Origin: Vibrio profundi
Lineage (GTDB): Bacteria; Pseudomonadota; Gammaproteobacteria; Enterobacterales; Vibrionaceae
Assembly (NCBI RefSeq): GCF_005281835.1
Contig: NZ_RZIS01000002.1
Coordinates: forward strand, 372,001-436,000
Direction: 5' to 3'
DNA length: 64,000 bases
The notes under the pieces were generated by a model. That model did not search any database. It was given only the letters and a program-made list of their open reading frames with translations, and was not told the DNA's origin. Both the position numbers and the translations under genes were made by a program. Positions 45,469-53,401 of this stretch are shown in pieces; position 1 is the first letter of the stretch, and the number at the start of each line of letters is the position of its first letter.

Positions 45469-45798
45469 TCAAGACGATTTGATAGGTAACTTTGCTTGGT
45501 AATGCTCAAGTAACACGTCGATTTCAGAAATCGCCTGAGCGAGTGCTTTAATACCTTGTTTCGCTAATTTTTTCTCTGGCTGCCTGAGGACAGAATGGGC
45601 CTTTTTTAACTCACCTTTATCTAAAATGCTTTCATGCAGTAGCAGTTCTTTGTAGGTGAGCAGCCGATTTTGAATCAGTCTAATTTCAAGAGGCGCTTTT
45701 TCTGAAGTGAGTATATGTTCGATACATGGGTAAGCTATCTCAAATTTATTCTCAATTTCCGAACTCAATGACTCATTTTCGCAATTTGCAAAATGCAC
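45469..45798 (-). CDS. Hypothetical helical protein
   Basis: A 109-residue protein starting at GTG (45798) with AAGGGG 9 bases before. It is mainly helical with a heptad-like run (SEIENKFEIAYPCIEHIL, LIQNRLLTYKELLLHESIL). No recognisable domain. It is convergent with the chemoreceptor and divergent from the XRE-family gene at 45959, so regulation by that protein is a possibility. Confidence 0.6.
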   Translation of the reverse strand: MHFANCENESLSSEIENKFEIAYPCIEHILTSEKAPLEIRLIQNRLLTYKELLLHESILDKGELKKAHSVLRQPEKKLAKQGIKALAQAISEIDVLLEHYQAKLPIKSS

Positions 45799-45958
45799 AA
45801 TTGGCCCCTTATTTTCGATTTTAGAAACTAGTTGAAAACTAAAGCAATTTTTATCCGGCGGGTATGTTATATCTACGGTTTCTTATGTAAATAGTTGCTA
45901 GTAAACATGGTCCACTTCTTGCTGTATTTAGGTCATACCTGTCCTTAAGGAGAGATCT

Positions 45959-46285
45959 ATGTCACAAGAACCTATCGTTATGGCTTTGATTAATCGTCGA
46001 AAACTGGCTGGATTTTCACAGGAAAAGATGGCCTCAGTCGCTGGAATGAGTTTAAAAACCTACCAACGCATAGAGCGGGGAGAAACTGATATCAAGGTAT
46101 CTCAATATCGTTCGATTATGCGGGCATTGAATTTGACGGATTTAGATATCGCTCTAGATACCTTGGACGTATCGAAAGTGATTCCAGCAGATGTGGCAGC
46201 GGCGAGTCGCTTATTAAGCGATGAAGCAAGACTATTGCTCGTGAAATTGATCTTGCTGATTCAGAAAGATAAGCAGTCGGAGTGA
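45959..46285 (+). CDS. XRE-family helix-turn-helix regulator
   Basis: A 108-residue protein with a Cro/CI-type HTH at about 5-62 (RRKLAGFSQEKMASVAGMSLKTYQRIERGE). GGAGAG lies before the ATG. The C-terminal part (about 75-108) is helical and probably dimerises. Target unknown; no phage genes are nearby. Confidence 0.85.
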   Translation: MSQEPIVMALINRRKLAGFSQEKMASVAGMSLKTYQRIERGETDIKVSQYRSIMRALNLTDLDIALDTLDVSKVIPADVAAASRLLSDEARLLLVKLILLIQKDKQSE

Positions 46286-46314
46286 TGACTAGGTTTGCGG
46301 ACAGGTTCACTGAA

Positions 46315-46347
46315 AAACCAGTAACCATACCAATCGGCTACTGGTTT
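46315..46347. terminator. Hairpin between XRE gene and tsdA
   Basis: AAACCAGTA / TACTGGTTT stem with a 15-base loop. It lies between convergent genes. T tract modest. Confidence 0.5.
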
Positions 46348-46363
46348 AACAGACTTGCGTTAG

Positions 46364-47422
46364 CTATTTTAAGACTTCGTTACCTGTCGGAAATGCGGCG
46401 TCTCCAATCACTTTTCCATTTACTGTTTTCCCATAATAGCCTTGATGATTGTGATACCGCTCGGCATTGGCTTTTAAATCACCCTTAAAGCGCGGATCTT
46501 GTGGTCTTTCATGGCTGTTTACAAATGCGGCTACATCCCAGGCGTCTTGAACGCTCAACTGAATACTTTTTCCTAAAGGCATATTCTCGTAAATGAAGTA
46601 GGCGGCCGTGTTGATACGGTGCATGCCCGCGCCCCAGTTATAAGAATTTGGCCCCCAGAGTGGCGGGAAATAGGAACGACCATCTTCGCCTTTTATCCCT
46701 AAACCATCGCTTCCGTGACATGTTGCGCAGCTAGTTTGGTAAACCGTTTCACCACGAGAAATTGAAGGCTCCAGCTCAGGCTTGTCAATCTTAGGGTAGC
46801 CACGGCCAGGTAATTGATGGCGAGTTTCTACGGGGTATAGAGCTGCGAGCTCTTGCGGGAGTGGGAATGCTTCTGTTTTACCGCCAACTTGGAGCTGCTT
46901 ATCGGTTGGTTCAGGAATCGCGACGTCTTGCATGTCATGTTTATCTAAAATTCCCCCCATGGCTTGCCAATACGCGTAAGCACTTAATGCGACCAATTCT
47001 GGTGAATTTTGTGCGGGAGGCTGGCCATTCATTGAGTAGGTAAAGCAGCCTTGAATACGCTCAGCGTAGCTGTTTACTTTATCGTTCTTTTTACGATAAG
47101 CAGGGTAAGACATGTACGCCGCCCACAAGGGAGCAGCGTTGGCTTTCATGCCCGCTTCCATGTGGCAGTTCACGCAGTTCTGCTCGTTTCCTACGTATTG
47201 GCCGCGCATTTGTTGGGAGTCGACAAACAATGAGTAGCCGAGCTTAACCTTATCGCCAAACTCCCCTTCTGGAATTGTGATTAACTCGCGAGGGACTAAG
47301 TATTTATTGTCGTGTTCTTTAGCAACCGCTGGAAGCTCAGTTTGCCTATCCGGTAGTTCATTTCTGGCGTGAGCCGATGTGACGACGAATGCTGCAGCCA
47401 GCAATAGTGAAGGTAATTTCAT
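46364..47422 (-). CDS. tsdA: TsdA-family thiosulfate dehydrogenase / tetrathionate reductase
   Basis: A 352-residue periplasmic diheme c-type cytochrome with signal peptide (KLPSLLLAAAFVVTSAHA). Heme motifs are CVNCH (83-87) and CATCH (232-236). The hallmark of TsdA is present: Cys126 in ERIQGCFTYSMNG, the thiolate ligand of the catalytic heme, and a candidate distal Met ligand (Met281, ENMPLG) and the region GAGMHRINTAAYFIYENMP. TsdA enzymes interconvert thiosulfate and tetrathionate, and some work mainly as reductases. The ATG is 10 bases after the cytochrome stop with AAGGAG before, so it is read with tsdB. It lies downstream of ttrBCA in the same direction, pointing to tetrathionate respiration or its turnover. 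Confidence 0.88.
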   Translation of the reverse strand: MKLPSLLLAAAFVVTSAHARNELPDRQTELPAVAKEHDNKYLVPRELITIPEGEFGDKVKLGYSLFVDSQQMRGQYVGNEQNCVNCHMEAGMKANAAPLWAAYMSYPAYRKKNDKVNSYAERIQGCFTYSMNGQPPAQNSPELVALSAYAYWQAMGGILDKHDMQDVAIPEPTDKQLQVGGKTEAFPLPQELAALYPVETRHQLPGRGYPKIDKPELEPSISRGETVYQTSCATCHGSDGLGIKGEDGRSYFPPLWGPNSYNWGAGMHRINTAAYFIYENMPLGKSIQLSVQDAWDVAAFVNSHERPQDPRFKGDLKANAERYHNHQGYYGKTVNGKVIGDAAFPTGNEVLK

Positions 47423-47431
47423 TGTGGCTCC

Positions 47432-48043
47432 TTAGTAACGAAATGACGCGAAGTAGTAAGATAGATTTTTAATTTCATCATCGGTCAGTTTGCTGGCGAT
47501 GCTGCCCATCATGTTTAATGGGTCGCCGCCACGAGTACCGTTTTTCCATGCATTAAGCTGTTGTTGAATGTAATCAGCGTGCTGGCTAGCAATGCGAGGA
47601 AATTTTCCTATGCCCATGCCACTTGGACCATGGCAGGTTGCACACGCTGGAATGTTTCTGTCCCAATCTCCTTGAAACACGAGTTTTCGATACGGGTTGT
47701 TTATGTCAGCTTGAGCGCCGCGTTGTTCTAAATCTGTAAATTGATAGCTAGGAAGGGCAGCGAAGTATTCGGCAACTTGACGGCGAATCTCAGGATCAGA
47801 AACGCTATCCGCCATGCCTTTCATTAGCGGGCTTTGGCGAGTGCCATCTGAAAATAGAATCAGTTGCTGTTCGAGATAATCAGCATTCATGCCAGCAAGC
47901 ATAGGGGCCATATTTGCTTGGCCTTTGCCATCAACCCCGTGGCAGCCGCTGCATGTTTGCACGGCATCCGGCACGGCTGCATAGCTTATAGGGCTAAATA
48001 GCCCAAGTATCGTGAGAGAGAGTAGGGAGCGATGTTTGGACAT
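47432..48043 (-). CDS. tsdB: Diheme c4-type cytochrome (TsdB-like partner)
   Basis: A 203-residue periplasmic cytochrome with a signal peptide and two repeated c-type domains. Heme sites CSGCH and CATCH (about residues 31-35 and 134-138), each followed by a Met-rich ligand region (MAPMLAGM, and PRIASQHADYI...LNMMGS). In some bacteria TsdA is encoded with a diheme partner, TsdB, that passes electrons; this gene sits immediately upstream of tsdA (10-base gap) and so is the probable partner. The ATG at 48043 (not the TTG 9 bases earlier) gives MSKHRSLLSLTIL. A conserved palindrome lies 64 bases before it. The name is provisional. Confidence 0.82.
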   Translation of the reverse strand: MSKHRSLLSLTILGLFSPISYAAVPDAVQTCSGCHGVDGKGQANMAPMLAGMNADYLEQQLILFSDGTRQSPLMKGMADSVSDPEIRRQVAEYFAALPSYQFTDLEQRGAQADINNPYRKLVFQGDWDRNIPACATCHGPSGMGIGKFPRIASQHADYIQQQLNAWKNGTRGGDPLNMMGSIASKLTDDEIKNLSYYFASFRY

Positions 48044-48106
48044 ATTCAACAATAACGGATTGGTTTAAGGTGGGGCTATTGTCAATATTGTGAATAAGAT
48101 GGCTAT

Positions 48107-48120
48107 TGTGGATTTCCACA
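48107..48120. promoter_or_regulatory. Palindrome upstream of tsdB (candidate TtrR site)
   Basis: TGTGGATTTCCACA, arms TGTGGA/TCCACA around TT, inside the 19-base match TATTGTGGATTTCCACATA that recurs at 53272-53290 upstream of ttrB. Also a TTGACAAT follows in the same orientation in both, 18-19 bases away. Binding by TtrR is inference. Confidence 0.65.
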
Positions 48121-48138
48121 TAAATTGGCAGGATGAGA

Positions 48139-48165
48139 TATTCCCCACCATAAGTGTGGGGAATA
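48139..48165. other. Hairpin between ttrA and tsdB
   Basis: TATTCCCCAC / GTGGGGAATA stem with a 7-base loop, without a T run on the minus strand. It may slow or end part of the ttrA transcript or protect its 3' end. Confidence 0.55.
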
Positions 48166-48203
48166 GGTTTCGTTTACAATATGAACACAGTTGAAAGCGT
48201 TAA

Positions 48204-51200
48204 TTATGCTTTTCTTATTTTTGCGGGTAGTGCTTGCCGAGCTGCAGCCCCGACGACCCAATCGAGCATGACCCCTTGACCAAGGCGTGTTGGGTCAATC
48301 AAGCCAATGTCATTGAGGTTGACCCCATCATTGGATTTCATTTTTACAGGTTGCTGTAAGTCGCCAATCCAATGTGCTCGTTCACCTAACTCTTTGTGGC
48401 CAAAACCGTGCTCAAAACCGAGCGTGCCTGGCTTGATGCCTTCGACTACCATTGCCAATGCTTTAGTTGAAGCGCTAGGGGTTTCAATAACAAAGTAGTC
48501 TCCGGTTTTGATGCCAGCTGCATTGGCATCTGACGAGTGTAAATAGACCGGGTTTACTCCTTTAATGGAGTCCAACCTAGGTGATAAATTGGACACAGCA
48601 CTGTGAATGTTCGACTTAAAATTAGTGAGAGTAAACGGCCACTCCTTGACTGGAAATTGCTGTTCGAGTGGGGTTCCATCCGCCAGTTTTTGAGGGTGCC
48701 AAGTCGGGCAACCTGTATAGAATTCTCCTGTCATGGTATTTCGAGAAGTGCCGAGCTTTTCGTTCCAAATACATAGTGGTTTCGCCCAGCGGTTTCTCAT
48801 TTTTTCTTCGTCGTAGGCTTGAGTCGCATCTTGGAAGCGCCCACCACGAGCGAAGATATAGGCGACTTTACGCATTTCTTCAGGTGTCAGAGTTGCCTGC
48901 ATTTGTGGCATTAATCTTTCTAAGCCCGACCACGTAATATCTTCTGCATCGACGTTAGGTACGCCTCCTTTCGCAAAGGCCAAATTCGCCGCCGAACGTA
49001 AGTAAAAATCTTCTGCGCTATGAATGCCGTGCCAAGTGCCGTTTGCATCTGGAATGGCGTTATTGCCGAAGCCGCCGAGCTTCATTGCTTTTGCCACATC
49101 GATGAAGAAGTTCTCTAAGTTGATTGAACGGCCATCTTGAGTTTTTGCGGTTTTCGGTTCCACGATCGGCCAGCGCGCGGTGACCGCTTTGGTTGGTACT
49201 CCATGCCACGGCACTGCCATTCCCCAGCTTTCGTAAGTGACGGTATCTGGTACTAGGTAATCTGATAAAGCGGTGGTTTCGTTAATAAAAGCATCGACAG
49301 AAACGATTAAGCCAAGCTGTTTTGGATCTTTTAGCTTGTCACCCAGTAAATTGTCTAACCCCGGTACGCCGTAGAGTGGATTCGCCATATGGTTGATCCA
49401 CGCTTTTGCTCGGTATGGGTAACCATCAATGGCAGCCGACAAATGTTCAGTCAGCAGCGGAGCAGAGATCGGATACCAAGGCGCACGTGAAGGGTAAGGC
49501 GATTCTCCCGCTGCCACTTTACGTTTGTATTCGCTGGTTTTGTGGTATGGGAATTTGCTGCGCGATAGGAACACGCCTTTTGGTTTGGTCTTGCCGTTAA
49601 ATTTGGTGAAATCGTAGCGCGGACCGGCAGCCGAAGTTGGGAACCCCCCCGCTTTGGCCATCGCTCCGCCTTTCATGTTGATGTTACCAATTAAGGCGTT
49701 GAGCATGAGAATGGTGTAAGAGTTGTAGAAACCATTAGTGTGCATGTTGCCACCGTGAGTATCTACGACGGCCTTGGTGCCATAGCTCGTAAAGCGCTTT
49801 GCTAACTCAATGATTTGCGCTTTCGGGATGTCGCATTGTTCGCTATAAAAATCCAGATCGTGTTTGAAGGCTTCGTCTTTTAAACGCTGTAGAGAAGACT
49901 TAACGCGTACTCGCTTACCAGCAATCATCACTTTTTGATCGACAAACAATTGCGCTGGCTCAGCTTGGGTATGCGCGCTCAATTTGCCTGTTTTTTGGTT
50001 CACGATGATAAAAGGATTTTGTTCAGCGCTGCTTTGTGCTGTCACTTTTCCAGACACGGGAAGACCAATATCCGAAGCGCGAAGCATGCGGCCATTGCTC
50101 GTATTCTGTTCATCACTGATGACAAGGTGAGTGGCGTTACACCAATGTGCAGTACCTGCTTTTTCCATCGCTTTAGCGCTTGGCTGAGCGAGGAAGTTCT
50201 GGTTGTAACGTTGGTTGTCGATGATCCACTGGATCATACCTAACACGAGTGCGGAGTCGGTTCCCGGCTTGATTGGTAGCCAGTTATTGGTATCTCCCGC
50301 CGCTAAGCTTGAAGCGCCTGCAGGTAAGCTTGGTGTTACTATGGTGTAGCTTAATGTGCCTTTAGCTCTGGCATCGGCCAACTGACGAGCTTGTCGTTTG
50401 AATGGGTTACCAGCTTGTGCCGGCGACATACCGATGAACAACACATATTCAGCGTGGTCGAGATCGGGTTTAAGGTGAGCAAACTTGTTTAAGTCGTTCA
50501 TCAATGCACCAGAGCCCGCGCGGAACGCGTAGCCACAATATGAGCCGTGGTGGCCGAAGTTGCGAGTACCGTAACTGTTGAAAGCGAATCGTTTTAGAAT
50601 GTCGTCACGGCCTTCATTACCAGCGTTGGTTACGAGCAGTTGGTTAGCTTTTGGCCCATATTCAGGGTTTTCAGGATCGAGTGGCGTGTGAATGTCACGT
50701 ATTTCGCGTAGCCCTTCCACATGACCTTCGCCAAATAAATCCCCCCCTTCGACCACTTCATTGATGAGCTGTTCATAGCTGATCGGTTGCCATTTCCCTT
50801 CTCCACGTTTGCCCACTCGTTTAAGCGGTTGGGTAATCCGGTATGGGCTATTACGAATTTCCATCATGCCGTTGCCGCGGGCACACGCTGTTGAACGACC
50901 ATTGAGGCCTGCTTCCCCCGCCATACCTAAATAGGCGTTTTTGACTGGTGTTTCAAATGGGATGTGCTGATGGTTGGAAAGCGGATGATAAGGATTACCA
51001 GAAATACGCAAAATCTCATCGTTACGATTATCAATACGTACATGTAAGCCACATAGTGTCCAGCATCCAAAACACATGGAAGGGGCGACACGCTGGTTTG
51101 GATTGGGGACGATTTTCCCATTTTCCTCCACCGTATACTCGGTTTCTAGCGAGTTACCGTGATGAATATGATTGGTTTTGCTTCCTGCTGTCCCTTTTAG

Positions 51201-51308
51201 AAGCCCATCGGCACTGTGTTTAGCGGTGGTTGAATAGCCTGCAGCAAAAGCACCGATACCACCTACCGCAAGGCCTGATTTTAAAAATTGGCGACGTTTG
51301 TTATCCAT
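48204..51308 (-). CDS. ttrA: Tetrathionate reductase catalytic subunit
   Basis: A 1034-residue molybdopterin (bis-MGD) oxidoreductase exported by the Tat system (MDNKRRQFLKSGLAVGG, the twin-Arg RRQFLK). A [4Fe-4S] site is formed by Cys79, Cys82, Cys86 and Cys142 (SMCFGCWTLCG ... CARGNGM), and Cys257 in GHHGSYCGYAFR is the candidate Mo ligand. TtrA reduces tetrathionate to thiosulfate in the periplasm, in complex with TtrB and TtrC. It is the third gene of ttrB-ttrC-ttrA, 14 bases after ttrC. The length is in the usual range for TtrA. Strong assignment, supported by the adjacent ttrSR. Confidence 0.93.
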   Translation of the reverse strand: MDNKRRQFLKSGLAVGGIGAFAAGYSTTAKHSADGLLKGTAGSKTNHIHHGNSLETEYTVEENGKIVPNPNQRVAPSMCFGCWTLCGLHVRIDNRNDEILRISGNPYHPLSNHQHIPFETPVKNAYLGMAGEAGLNGRSTACARGNGMMEIRNSPYRITQPLKRVGKRGEGKWQPISYEQLINEVVEGGDLFGEGHVEGLREIRDIHTPLDPENPEYGPKANQLLVTNAGNEGRDDILKRFAFNSYGTRNFGHHGSYCGYAFRAGSGALMNDLNKFAHLKPDLDHAEYVLFIGMSPAQAGNPFKRQARQLADARAKGTLSYTIVTPSLPAGASSLAAGDTNNWLPIKPGTDSALVLGMIQWIIDNQRYNQNFLAQPSAKAMEKAGTAHWCNATHLVISDEQNTSNGRMLRASDIGLPVSGKVTAQSSAEQNPFIIVNQKTGKLSAHTQAEPAQLFVDQKVMIAGKRVRVKSSLQRLKDEAFKHDLDFYSEQCDIPKAQIIELAKRFTSYGTKAVVDTHGGNMHTNGFYNSYTILMLNALIGNINMKGGAMAKAGGFPTSAAGPRYDFTKFNGKTKPKGVFLSRSKFPYHKTSEYKRKVAAGESPYPSRAPWYPISAPLLTEHLSAAIDGYPYRAKAWINHMANPLYGVPGLDNLLGDKLKDPKQLGLIVSVDAFINETTALSDYLVPDTVTYESWGMAVPWHGVPTKAVTARWPIVEPKTAKTQDGRSINLENFFIDVAKAMKLGGFGNNAIPDANGTWHGIHSAEDFYLRSAANLAFAKGGVPNVDAEDITWSGLERLMPQMQATLTPEEMRKVAYIFARGGRFQDATQAYDEEKMRNRWAKPLCIWNEKLGTSRNTMTGEFYTGCPTWHPQKLADGTPLEQQFPVKEWPFTLTNFKSNIHSAVSNLSPRLDSIKGVNPVYLHSSDANAAGIKTGDYFVIETPSASTKALAMVVEGIKPGTLGFEHGFGHKELGERAHWIGDLQQPVKMKSNDGVNLNDIGLIDPTRLGQGVMLDWVVGAAARQALPAKIRKA

Positions 51309-51322
51309 GTTTCAGTCCTTAA

Positions 51323-52423
51323 TTATTGTGGGTTGGTGTGTGGGGGAGTGTCATTTTTAGCAGGTTTCGCCGAGACGACTTCTGATGCGAATAATGCCAT
51401 TGCCAGCCAAAGGCCAACCATACCGAGAATGCCCAATAAGCCTGTGCTGCCCAGAGGTAGGTGATACGGAAATGCACCTGCGTCAAAGCGAGGAATGGTC
51501 TGGACTTCCATCATGGTGATCCAGCGAACCATCCACGCTGCGGTGAGACACGCAAGTGCAAGTACCAGCGCACTTCGACGGAGCTTCAGTAACCTTGGCG
51601 TTAGAGTGGCGAGTAGCGTGACAGCAAGCAAAGACAGCGTCATCGATGAAAGGTTGACTGCCCAATCGGTATTTTGAAACAGCACAAAGTTAGTGTTGTT
51701 GGACGCCCAAATGGGCACAAGAATCAGGGCTAAAATGGCACTCATGCTAGCGGTGCTTTGGATGATTCTGGCATCGCAGTCGGTGAGCTTTTCTTGTTTG
51801 GCTGGAAATAACGACCACATTAATAACGTTAACCCAATAGCTGCGGTAAATGCAGTGATGAACCATAGCAATGGAGAGGCTGGTTGATTCCATAATGGGC
51901 GACTGGCGAGCACTGCGATTTCAGCGCCCGTATACAAAGCGATAGTGAGCCCTGATAGCGCCGTGATGCTAGCGATAGCCAGTAGCTGTTTTGGAGAAAT
52001 CTGCCATTTACCTAGCGACAAGAAAGCGAGCTTTCTTAGCAACAGATTGTGGTTGGATTGCAATTTATCGATGTCATTGCGCAGATATAACCACGCGGTC
52101 AGCACACATAATGCAGAAAATATCGGTAGGAATAATGATCCCAAAGACATCCAAGACCAAGGCGTGAAGTGTGCGTAAAAGTGCCACGCTCGCCCTGGTT
52201 GGTGAAGATCACCCGTTAGCGCTAATGCGCCGACAATCGATCCAATCGCCATCACCAGCACCAAAGCACTGCGAAATAGGTGACTAGTGTGAGTCTTGAA
52301 GAGCAATGCGATCACAAAAAGAATCGCTGCGGCGTAAGAAGAACCAATGTAAAAGAAATACTGAACAGCCCACGGGAGCCAAGCAATTTCTTGGGGGGGA
52401 ACTAAGATCTCAGTGATGTTCAT
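51323..52423 (-). CDS. ttrC: Tetrathionate reductase membrane anchor (NrfD family)
   Basis: A 366-residue integral membrane protein with about 9-10 predicted helices, in the NrfD/PsrC family that anchors the complex and takes electrons from the quinol pool. It starts within the ttrB stop (ATGA overlap), so translation is coupled. The gene order ttrBCA with the NrfD-like subunit in the middle matches known ttr operons. Confidence 0.9.
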   Translation of the reverse strand: MNITEILVPPQEIAWLPWAVQYFFYIGSSYAAAILFVIALLFKTHTSHLFRSALVLVMAIGSIVGALALTGDLHQPGRAWHFYAHFTPWSWMSLGSLFLPIFSALCVLTAWLYLRNDIDKLQSNHNLLLRKLAFLSLGKWQISPKQLLAIASITALSGLTIALYTGAEIAVLASRPLWNQPASPLLWFITAFTAAIGLTLLMWSLFPAKQEKLTDCDARIIQSTASMSAILALILVPIWASNNTNFVLFQNTDWAVNLSSMTLSLLAVTLLATLTPRLLKLRRSALVLALACLTAAWMVRWITMMEVQTIPRFDAGAFPYHLPLGSTGLLGILGMVGLWLAMALFASEVVSAKPAKNDTPPHTNPQ

Positions 52424-53196
52424 GCGTGCTCTCCTTGTGGTTCATAAATGGCAGGTTGAGCATCGACCTGACTGACAAAGCGGTCGTTCATGCCGATGTA
52501 AAACACATGTGGTTTGGTATTTTGCTCGGGCTTAAGTACTTTGATGTCGTGTTGATTCGCTTTGAGTAATTGGTTTATCTCGCTGTTTGGATCTTCGATA
52601 TCACCAATAACTCGCGCGCCGCCGACACACGTTTCCACACAAGCGGGAAGTAACCCATCTTCTAATCGGTGTGCACAGAAAGTGCATTTGTCTGCGGTGA
52701 GAGTGTCATGATTAATGAAACGAGCATCGTAAGGGCAGGCTTGGACGCAGTAGGCACAGGCGACGCAGCGCTCGTTATCGACCATGACAATGCCATCTTC
52801 GCGTTGGAAAGTCGCTTGAACCGGGCACACCTTGATGCATGGCGCATCGTCACAGTGGTTACACAGCCTAGGCAGCATGAATGCTTGAACGTCTTTTTGA
52901 ACTTGAGTGCCGTCGTCTAGAGTGACTTCATATTGCTTGACGGTGGTACGGAACTGGCCAATAGGCGCTTGGTTTTCGATAGAGCAGCCGACAGTACACG
53001 CTTGGCAGCCGACACATTTTCGTAAATCGATTGCCATGGCATAACGCTTACCAATCGAGCCCTTGCGGTCGGGTTGGTCGTTGTTACGAATAATAGTGCT
53101 CGCGGTAGCGGTTTGAATGCCTGTTACTGGGATCAAGGCCGCTCCGGCACTGACAGCTCCAAGTCGATTGAGAAAACGTCGTTTCGTTGAATCCAT
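52420..53196 (-). CDS. ttrB: Tetrathionate reductase iron-sulfur subunit
   Basis: A 258-residue periplasmic electron-transfer subunit with a twin-Arg signal (KRRFLNRLGAVSAG). Four ferredoxin-type cysteine clusters can be read: CVGCQACTVGC, CNHCDDAPCIKVC, CVACAYCVQAC and CTFCAHR...ACVETC. It passes electrons from TtrC to TtrA. The gene is first in ttrBCA and diverges from ttrS; the TtrR-type palindrome sits 79 bases upstream. Confidence 0.93.
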   Translation of the reverse strand: MDSTKRRFLNRLGAVSAGAALIPVTGIQTATASTIIRNNDQPDRKGSIGKRYAMAIDLRKCVGCQACTVGCSIENQAPIGQFRTTVKQYEVTLDDGTQVQKDVQAFMLPRLCNHCDDAPCIKVCPVQATFQREDGIVMVDNERCVACAYCVQACPYDARFINHDTLTADKCTFCAHRLEDGLLPACVETCVGGARVIGDIEDPNSEINQLLKANQHDIKVLKPEQNTKPHVFYIGMNDRFVSQVDAQPAIYEPQGEHA

Positions 53197-53274
53197 AATG
53201 TACCTATTAGGTAAGAATCTTTAAGGAAGTCTTGCGTTGTCGACATTGTCAAAAATCTGCGGTTTGGGCGGTAT

Positions 53275-53288
53275 TGTGGATTTCCACA
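53275..53288. promoter_or_regulatory. Palindrome between ttrB and ttrS (candidate TtrR site)
   Basis: TGTGGATTTCCACA, identical to the one before tsdB within a 19-base shared block (53272-53290). A related half-site AAATGTGG lies about 30 bases further towards ttrS. TtrR is the evident candidate. Confidence 0.7.
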
Positions 53289-53401
53289 TACTCAGATCTA
53301 ACTTGATCTAGAACAAATGTGGTTTTCGCTATTGAGCTGTTATGCTGTATCTACGCAAGAGATAAGTTGAATATGAGCGCGAGAAAGGGTGAGGCAATAG
53401 A

